From contig OY811984.1 in NCBI GenBank assembly GCA_963681505.1, positions 237,501 to 301,500 on the forward strand: 64,000 nucleotides of DNA. The letters are read 5' to 3'. Shown piece after piece: positions 55,133 to 64,000 of the stretch. The notes under the pieces are model-generated. The model did no database searches and was not told the DNA's origin. It worked only from the letters and a program-made list of their open reading frames with translations. Numbering within the stretch: the stretch's first letter is position 1; every line of letters starts with the position of its first letter. Source of the DNA: Eunapius fragilis. Its lineage: Eukaryota > Porifera > Demospongiae > Spongillida > Spongillidae. Both the position numbers and the translations under genes were made by a program.

Positions 55133-56643
55133 GTAGTGGGATTGGTAGTGGTAGTGGTAGTGGGATTGGTAGTGGTAGTGGTAGTGGAATTGGTAGTGGC
55201 AGTTGTAGTGGGTTTGGTAGTGGGATTGGGTGGTAGAGGTAGAGGTAGTGGGATTGGTAGTTGTAGAGGTAGTGGTAGTGGGATTGGTAGTGGGATTGGT
55301 AGTGGGATTGGTAGTGGTAGTGGTAGAGGTAGTGGGATTGGTAGTTGTAGTGGTAGTGGTAGTGGGAATGGTAGTGGGATTGGTAGCGGGATTGGTTATG
55401 GTAATCGTAGTGGTAGTGGGATTGGTAGTGGGATTGGTAGGGGTAGTGGTAGAGGTAGTGGGATTGGTAGTGGTAGTGGTAGTGCGATTGGTAGTGGTAG
55501 TGGTAGTGGGATTGGTAGTGGGATTGGTAGGGGTAGTGGTAGAGGTAGTGGGATTGGTAGGGGTAGTGGTAGTGGTAGTGGTAGTGGGATTGGTAGTGGT
55601 AGTGGTAGTGGGATTGGAAATGGTAGTGGAAGTGGTACTGGGATTGGTAGTGGTAGTGGTAGTGGGATTGGTAGTGGGATTGGTAGTGGTAGTGGTAGAG
55701 GTAGTGGGATTGGTAGTGGTAGTGATAGTGGTAGTGGTAGTGGTAGTGGTTGTGGGATTGGTAGTGGCAGTGGTAGCGGTAGTGGGATTGGTAGTGCGAT
55801 TGGTAGTGGTAGTGGGATTGGTAGTGGTAGTGGTAGTGGGATTGGTAGAGAGATTGGTAGTGGTAGTGGCAGTGGTAGTGGGATTGGTAGTGGGATTGGC
55901 AATGGTAGTGGTAGTGGTAGTGGAATTGGTAGTGATAGTGGTAGAGGTAGTGGGATTGGTAGTGGTAGTGGTAGTGGGATCGGTAGTGGGATTGGTAGTG
56001 GTAGTGGTAGTGGGATTGGTAGTGGTAATGGTAGTGGAAGAGGGATTGGTAGTGGGATTGGTAATGGTAGTGGTAGTGGGATTGGTAGTGGTATTGGTAG
56101 TGGGATTGGTAGTGGTAGTGGTAGTGGTAGTGGGATTGGGATTGGTAGTGGTAGTGGTAGAGGTAGTGGGATTGGTAGTGGGATTGGTAGTTGTAGTGGT
56201 AGTTGTAGTGGGATCGGTAAGGGATTGGATGTGGGATTGGTAGTGGTAATTGTAGTGGTAGTGGGATTGGTAGAGGTAGTGGTAGTGGGATTGGTGGATT
56301 GGTAGTGGGATTGGTAGGGGTAGTCGTAGAGGTAGTGGGATTGGTAGTGGTAGTGGGATTGGTAGTGGTAGTGGTAGAGGTAGTGGGATTGGCAGTGGTA
56401 GTGGTAGTGGGATTGGTAAGTGGGATTCGTAGTGGTAGTGGTAGTGGTAGTGGGATTGGTAGTGGTAGTGGTAGTGGTAGTGGGATTGGTAGTGGGATTG
56501 GTAATGGAAGTGGTAGTGGGATTGGTAGTGGAAGTGGTAGTGGTAGTGGTTGTGGGATTGGAAGTGGTAGTGGTAGAGGCAGTGGGAATGGAAGTGGTAT
56601 TGGTAGTGGTATTTGTAGTCGGATTGGTAGTGGTAGTGGTAGT
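55133..56643 (+). repeat. C-poor GGTAGT / GGGATTGGTAGT minisatellite (block G)
   Basis: 1.5 kb composed almost only of G, T and A on the + strand, built from GGTAGT hexamers and GGGATT interruptions. Gly/Ser, Val or Pro/Leu-rich open frames in all directions are shadows. Confidence 0.96.
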
Positions 56644-57636
56644 GGTATGGGTTAACCAAGCGATTCAAAAGTAGGTTCCCACCCATACATTCCAATGGGA
56701 AATTTATGACTATCTTAGCATCGAGGTGTTGATGAGACATGCAATATCAGCAAACCACTGCACACTTGGAGGATAGCAGTAACCACTCCTCTATCTGTTT
56801 TAAATGCCACCCCGAGCATACCTGCTTCCGTATGGGTTAACCAAGCGATTCAAAAGTAGGTTCCCACCCATACATTCCTATGGGAAACCACCCATACATC
56901 TCTATGGGAAATTTTTGACTATCTTAGCATCGAGGTGTTGATGAGACATGCAATATGAGCAAACCACTGCACACATGGAAGATAGCAGTAACCACTCGTC
57001 TATCTGTTTTAAATGCCAGGCCCGAGCATGCCTGCTTCGGTATGGGTTAACCAAGCGATTCAAAAGTAGGTTCCCACCCATACATTCCTATGGGAAACCA
57101 CCCATACATCTCTATGGGAAATATTGACTATCTTAGCATCGAGGTGTTGATGAGACATGCAATATGAGCAAAGCACTGCACACTTGGAAGAAAGCAGTAA
57201 CGACTCCTCTATCTGTTTTAAATGCCACCCCGAGCATACCTGCTTCGGTATGGGTTAACCAAGTGATTAAAAAGTAGGTTCCCACCCATACATTCCTATG
57301 GGAAATTTATGACTATCTTAGCATCGAGGTTTAGATGAGACATGCAATATGAGCAAACCACTGCACACTTGGAGGATAGCAGTAACCACTCCTCTATCTG
57401 TTTTAAATGCCACCCCGAGCATACCTGCTTCGGTATGGGTTAACCAAGCGATTCAAAAGTAGGTTCCCACCCATACATTCCTATGGGAAACCACCCATAC
57501 ATCTCTATGGGAAATATTGACTATCGTAGCATCGAAGTGTTGATGAGACTTGGAATATGAGCAAACCACTGCACACATGGAAGATAGCAGTAATCGCTCC
57601 TCTATCTCTTTTTAATGCCACCCCAGGCAACCCATA
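56644..57636 (+). repeat. 185/208-bp satellite resumes
   Basis: It re-enters at GGTATGGGTTAACCAAGCGA in the same orientation as the main array, with about five monomers. It ends in an inverted junction with 24-bp arms (ATGCCACCCCA versus TGGGGTGGCAT). Confidence 0.95.
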
Positions 57637-60600
57637 TCGAAGCATTTATGCTTGGGGTGGCATTAAAAAGAGATAGAGGAGTGGTTACTGCTATCTTCCA
57701 TGTGTCCAGTGGTATGATCATATTGCATGTCTCATCAACACCTCCATGCTAAGATAGTCAAAATTTTCCCATAGAAATGTATGGGTGGGAACCTACTTTT
57801 GATTTGATTGTTAAAGCCACACCAAAGTTTATATGGCTGAGCTGACATCAATTATAGAAAGTGGGATGGTCCCTGCTATCATCCAAGTGTGCAGTGGTTT
57901 TCTAGTACTAGAAGCCTCATCAACACCTGGATGCTAAGATAGTCAATATTTCCCATAGAGATGTATGGGTGGTTTCCCATAGGAATGTATGGGTGGGAAC
58001 CTACTTTTGAATCGCTTGGTAAACCGATACCAAAGCAGGTATGCCAAGGGTGGCATTAAAAAGAGATAGAGGCGTGGTTACTGCTATCTACCATGTGTCC
58101 AGTGGTTTGCTCATATTGCTTGTCTCATCAACACCTCCATGCTATGATAGTCAACAATTTCCCATTGAAATTTATGGGTGGGAACCTACTTTTGAATTGA
58201 TTGTTAAAGCCACACCAAAGCTTATATGGCTGAGCTGACATCAATTATGGAAAGAGGGATGGTATTTGCTATCATCCAAGTGTGCAGTGGTTTTCAAGTA
58301 CTAAGAGCCTCATCAACACCTTGATGCTAAGATAGTCAATATTTCCCATGGAGATGTATGGGTGGTTTCCCATAGGAATGTATGGGTGGGAACCTACTTT
58401 TGAATCGCTTGGTGAACCCATACCGAAGCATTTATGCTTGGGGTGGCATTAAAAAGAGATAGAGGAGTGGTAAATGGTATCTTCCATATGTCCAGTGGAT
58501 TGATCATTTTGCATGTCTCATCAACACCTCGATGCAAAGATAGTCAAAAATTTCCCATACAAATGTATGGGTGGGAACCTACTTTTTAATTGATTGTTAA
58601 AGCCACACCAAAGCTTATATGGCTGAGCTGACATCAATTATAGAAAGTGGGATGGTCCCTGCTATCATCCAAGTGTGCAGTGGTTTTCTAGTACTAGAAG
58701 CCTCATCAACACCTGGATGCTAAGATAGTCAATATTTCCCATAGAGATGTATGGGTGGTTTCCCATAGGAATGTATGGGTGGGAACCTACTTTTGAATCG
58801 CTTGGTAAACCGATACCAAAGCAGGTATGCCAAGGGTGGCATTAAAAAGAGATAGAGGCGTGGTTACTGCTATCTACCATGTGTCCAGTGGTTTGCTCAA
58901 ATTGCTTGTCTCATCAACACCTCCATGCTATGATAGTCAACAATTTCCCATTGAAATTTATGGGTGGGAACCTACTTTTGAATTGATTGTTAAAGCCACA
59001 CCAAAGCTTATATGGCTGAGCTGACATCAATTATGGAAAGAGGGATGGTATTTGCTATCATCCAAGTGTGCAGTGGTTTTCAAGTACTAAGAGCCTCATC
59101 AACACCTTGATGCTAAGATAGTCAATATTTCCCATGGAGATGTATGGGTGGTTTCCCATAGGAATGTATGGGTGGGAACCTACTTTTGAATCGCTTGGTG
59201 AACCCATACCGAAGCATTTATGCTTGGGGTGGCATTAAAAAGAGATAGAGGAGTGGTAAATGGTATCTTCCATATGTCCAGTGGTTTGATCATTTTGCAT
59301 GTCTCATCTACACCTCGATGCAAAGATAGTCAAAAATTTCCCATACAAATGTATGGGTGGGAACCTACTTTTTAATTGATTGTTAAAGCCACACCAAAGT
59401 TTATATGGCTGAGCTGACATCAATTATAGAAAGTGGGATGGTCCCTGCTATCATCCAAGTGTGCAGTGGTTTTCTAGTACTAGAAGCCTCATCAACACCT
59501 GGATGCTAAGATAGTCAATATTTCCCATAGAGATGTATGGGTGGTTTCCCATAGGAATGTATGGGTGGGAACCTACTTTTGAATCGCTTGGTGAACCCAT
59601 ACCGAAGCAGTTATACTTGGGGTGGCATTAAAAAGAGATAGAGGAGTGGTTACTGCTATCTTCCATGTGTCCAGTGGTTTGCTCATATTGCATGTCTCAT
59701 CATCACCTCGATGCTAAGATAGTCAAAAATTTCCCATAGAAATGTATGGGTGGGAACCTACTTTTGAATTGATTGTTAAAGCCACACCAAAGCTTATATG
59801 GCTGAGCTGACATCAATTATAGAAAGTGGGATGGTCCCTTCTATCATCCAAGTGTGCAGTGGTTTACTAGTACTAGAAGCCTCATCAACACCTGGATGCT
59901 ACGATAGTCAATATTTCCCATAGAGATGTATGGGTGGTTTCCCATTGGAATGTATGGGTGGGAACCTACTTTTGAATCGCTTGGAAAACCGATACCAAAG
60001 CAGGCATGCCCGGGGTGGCATTAAAAAGTGATAGAGGTGTGGTTACTGCTATCTTCCATGTGTGCAGTGGTTTGCTCATATTCCAAGTCTCATCAACACC
60101 TCCATGCTAAGATAGTCAAAAGTTTCCCATAGAAATGTATGGGTGTGAACCTACTTTTGAATCGCTTGGTGAACCCATACCGAAGCAGTTATGCTTGGGA
60201 TGGCATTAGAAAAAGATAGAGGAGTGGTTACTGCTATCTTCCATGTGTCCAGTGGTTTGCTCATATTGCATGTCTCATCATCACCTCGATGCTAAGATAG
60301 TCAAAAATTTCCCATAGAAATGTATGGGTGGGAACCTACGTTTGAATTGATTGTTAAAGCCACACCAAAGCTTATATGGCTGAGCTGACATCAATTATAG
60401 AAAGTGGGATGGTCCCTGCTATCATCCAAGTGTGCAGTGGTTTACTAGTACTAGAAGCCTCATCAACACCTGGATGCTACGATAGTCAATATTTCCCAAA
60501 GAGATGTATGGGTGGTTTCCCATAGGAATGTATGGGTGGGAACCTACTTTTGAATCGCTTGGAAAACCGATACCAAAGCAGGCATGCCCGGGGTGGCATT

Positions 60601-63600
60601 AAAAAGTGATAGAGGTGTGGTTACTGCTATCTTCCATGTGTGCAGTGGTTTGCTCATATTCCAAGTCTCATCAACACCTCCATGCTAAGATAGTCAAAAG
60701 TTTCCCATAGAAATGTATGGGTGTGAACCTACTTTTGAATCGCTTGGTGAACCCATACCGAAGCAGTTATGCTTGGGATGGCATTAAAAAGTGATAGAGG
60801 AGTGGGTACTGCTATCTTCCATGTGTCCAGTGGTTTGCTCATATTGCATGTCTCATCATCACCTCGATGCTAAGATAGTCAAAAATTTCCCATAGAAATG
60901 TATGGGTGGGAACCTACGTTTGAATTGATTGTTAAAGCCACACCAAAGCTTATATGGCTGAGCTGACATCAATTATAGAAAGTGGGATGGTCCCTGCTAT
61001 CATCCAAGTGTGCAGTGGTTTACTAGTACTAGAAGCCTCATCAACACCTGGATGCTACGATAGTCAATATTTCCCAAAGAGATGTATGGGTGGTTTCCCA
61101 TAGGAATGTATGGGTGGGAACCTACTTTTGAATCGCTTGGAAAACCGATACCAAAGCAGGCATGCCCGGGGTGGCATTAAAAAGTGATAGAGGTGTGGTT
61201 ACTGCTATCTTCCATGTGTGCAGTGGTTTGCTCATATTCCAAGTCTCATCAACACCTCCATGCTAAGATAGTCAAAAGTTTCCCATAGAAATGTATGGGT
61301 GTGAACCTACTTTTGAATCGCTTGGTGAACCCATACCGAAGCAGTTATGCTTGGGATGGCATTAAAAAGTGATAGAGGAGTGGGTACTGCTATCTTCCAT
61401 GTGTCCAGTGGTTTGCTCATATTGCATGTCTCATCATCACCTCGATGCTAAGATAGTCAAAAATTTCCCATAGAAATGTATGGGTGGGAACCTACGTTTG
61501 AATTGATTGTTAAAGCCACACCAAAGCTTATATGGCTGAGCTGACATCAATTAAAGAAAGTGGGATGGTCCCTGCTATCATCCAAGTGTGCAGTGGTTTT
61601 CTAGTACTAGAAGCCTCATCAACACCTGGATGCTACGATAGTCAATATTTCCCATAGAGATGTATGGGTGATTTCCCATAGGAATGTATGGGTGGGAACC
61701 TACTTTTGAATCGCTTGTAAAACCGATACCAAAGCAGGTATGCCCGGGGTGGCATTAAAAAGTGATAGAGGTGTGGTTACTGCTATCTTCCATGTGTGCA
61801 GTGGTTTGCTCATATTCCAAGTCTCATCAACACCTCGATGCTAAGATAGTCAAAAATTTCCCATAGAAATGTATGGGTGGGAACCTACTTTTGAGTTGAT
61901 TGTTAAAGCCACACCAAAGCTTATATGGCTGAGCTGACATCAATTATAGAAAGTGGGATGGTCCCTGCTATCATCCAAGTGTGCAGTGGTTTACTAGTAC
62001 TAGAAGCCTCATCAACACCAGGATGCTACGATAGTCAATATTTCCCAAAGAGATGTATGGGTGGTTTCCCATAGGAATGTATGGGTGGGAACCTACTTTT
62101 GAATCGCTTGGAAAACCGATACCAAAGCAGGCATGCCCGGGGTGGCATTAAAAAGTGATAGAGGTGTGGTTACTGCTATCTTCCATGTGTGCAGTGGTTT
62201 GCTCATATTCCAAGTCTCATCAACACCTCCATGCTAAGATAGTCAAAAGTTTCCCATAGAAATGTATGGGTGTGAACCTACTTTTGAATCGCTTGGTGAA
62301 CCCATACCGAAGCAGTTATGCTTGGGATGGCATTAGAAAAAGATAGAGGAGTGGTTACTGCTATCTTCCATGTGTCCAGTGGTTTGCTCATATTGCATGT
62401 CTCATCATCACCTCGATGCTAAGATAGTCAAAAATTTCCCATAGAAATGTATGGGTGGGAACCTACGTTTGAATTGATTGTTAAAGCCACACCAAAGCTT
62501 ATATGGCTGAGCTGACATCAATTATAGAAAGTGGGATGGTCCCTGCTATCATCCAAGTGTGCAGTGCTTTTCTAGTACTAGAAGCCTCATCAACACCTGG
62601 ATGCTACGATAGTCAATATTTCCCATAGAGATGTATGGGTGGTTTCCCATTGGAAAGTATGGGTGGGAACCTACTTTTGAATCGTATGGAAAACCGATAC
62701 CAAAGCAGGTATGCCCGGGGTGGCATTAAAAAGTGATAGAGGTGTGGTTACTGCTATCTTCCATGTGTGCAGTGGTTTGCTCACATTGCATGTCTCATCA
62801 ACACCTCGATGCTAAGATAGTCAAAAATTTCCCATAGAAATGTATGGGTGGGAACCTACTTTTGAATTGATTGTTAAAGCCACACCAAAGCTTATATGGC
62901 TGAGCTGACATCAATTATAGAAAGTGGGATGGTCCCTGCTATCATCCAAGTGTGCAGTGGTTTTCTAGTACTAGAAGCCTCATCAACACCTGGATGCTAC
63001 GATAGTCAATATTTCCCATAGAGATGTATGGGTGGTTTCCCATTGGAAAGTATGGGTGGGAACCTACTTTTGAATCGTATGGAAAACCGATACCAAAGCA
63101 GGTATGCCCGGGGTGGCATTAAAAAGTGTTAGAGGTGTGGTTACTGCTATCTTCCATGTGTGCAGTGGTTTGCTCATATTGCATGTCTCATCAACACCTT
63201 GATGCTAAGATAGTCAAAAATTTCCCATAGAAATGTATGGGTGGGAACCTACTTTTGAATTGATTGTTAAAGCCACACCAAAGCTTATATGGCTGAGCTG
63301 ACATCAATTATAGAAAGTGGGATGGTCCCTGCTGTCATCCAAGTGTGCAGTGGTTTTCTAGTACTAGAAGCCTCATCAACACCTGGATGCTACGATAGTC
63401 AATATTTCCCATAGAGATGTATGGGTGATTTCCCATAGGAATGTATGGGTGGGAACCTACTTTTGAATCGCTTGTAAAACCGATACCAAAGCAGGTATGC
63501 CCGGGGTGGCATTAAAAAGTGATAGAGGTGTGGTTACTGCTATCTTCCATGTGTGCAGTGGTTTGCTCATATTCCAAGTCTCATCAACACCTCGATGCTA

Positions 63601-64000
63601 AGATAGTCAAAAATTTCCCATAGAAATGTATGGGTGGGAACCTACTTTTGAGTTGATTGTTAAAGCCACACCAAAGCTTATATGGCTGAGCTGACATCAA
63701 TTATAGAAAGTGGGATGGTCCCTGCTATCATCCAAGTGTGCAGTGGTTTACTAGTACTAGAAGCCTCATCAACACCTGGATGCTACGATAGTCAATATTT
63801 CCCAAAGAGATGTATGGGTGGTTTCCCATAGGAATGTATGGGTGGGAACCTACTTTTGAATCGCTTGGAAAACCGATACCAAAGCAGGCATGCCCGGGGT
63901 GGCATTAAAAAGTGATAGAGGTGTGGTTACTGCTATCTTCCATGTGTGCAGTGGTTTGCTCATATTCCAAGTCTCATCAACACCTCCATGCTAAGATAGT
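57637..64000 (-). repeat. Inverted satellite array of dimeric (393 bp) and trimeric (578 bp) higher-order units
   Basis: Monomer A is the inverted 185-bp satellite. Monomer B is a diverged relative with TTGTTAAAGCCACACCAAAG and GGCTGAGCTGACATCAATTA. Successive B starts at 57807, 58201, 58594, 58987, 59380 and 59773 are spaced 393 bp. Those at 60351, 60929 and 61507 are spaced 578 bp (one extra A monomer). Both spacings then alternate (61900, 62478, 62871, 63264, 63657). The array runs off the window. Confidence 0.95.

Noticed and set aside
54602-56740. 712-codon minus-strand frame and long Gly/Ser or Val/Gly plus-strand frames
   Set aside because: These are produced by the C-poor GGTAGT repeat, where stop codons hardly occur, joined to satellite on either side.
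27505-64000. CENP-B box in the 185-bp satellite
   Set aside because: TTCGGTATGGGTT looks superficially similar to TTCGNNNNANNCGGG, but it lacks the required A and CGGG positions.

Overview
The window looks like genomic DNA of an early-branching animal, most likely a demosponge. Spliceosomal genes are packed closely. Basal introns are only about 50-60 bp and nearly every longer intron is inflated by a minisatellite. The gene set is animal-like: BIRC6, C5orf22/UPF0489, MRPL3, URI1 and a modular secreted VWA/PKD protein. The species call is inference; the animal-like gene set is read directly from spliced translations.

Layout. (1) 1-17,200 is the gene-rich part. It holds the 3' end of a BIRC6-like gene (+) and, convergent with it, a complete 8-exon C5orf22-like gene (-). 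Next come a complete 12-exon secreted modular gene (-), a complete 6-exon MRPL3 gene (-), and the first three exons of URI1 (+), which starts 69 bp from the MRPL3 start. The URI1 gene then runs towards a 200-N assembly gap at 18,072-18,271 and is not picked up again afterwards. (2) 18,272-27,240 is rich in mobile DNA: two terminal-inverted-repeat elements of one family, three copies of another dispersed repeat, an integrase-type DDE gene, a decayed DUF6589-like gene, a HECT-type ubiquitin ligase gene and fold-back DNA. (3) 27,241-64,000 is satellite DNA. A 185/208-bp satellite runs to 44,766. An 11.9-kb block of three unrelated tandem families interrupts it: a ~31-bp repeat built on a 16-18-bp perfect palindrome, a 62-bp satellite, and a C-poor GGTAGT-type repeat. 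The 185-bp satellite then resumes, and at 57,636 flips orientation into a 393-bp dimer / 578-bp trimer higher-order array that runs off the window end.

How the parts work together. MRPL3 (mitochondrial ribosome) and URI1 (prefoldin-like, R2TP/TOR-linked) probably share a bidirectional promoter. BIRC6 (E2/E3 ubiquitin enzyme) and C5orf22 converge with 163 bp between stop codons. The secreted gene has a signal-peptide exon, a VWA-like domain, four repeated Cys-SPY Ig-like modules whose exon borders are all phase 1, and a PKD domain. The change from compact genes through transposons to higher-order satellite resembles the edge of a centromeric or other heterochromatic block, but nothing here proves centromere function. 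A hammerhead-ribozyme-type motif sits at one end of a short insert inside the satellite.

All identifications are by eye from the sequence; no database search was run.
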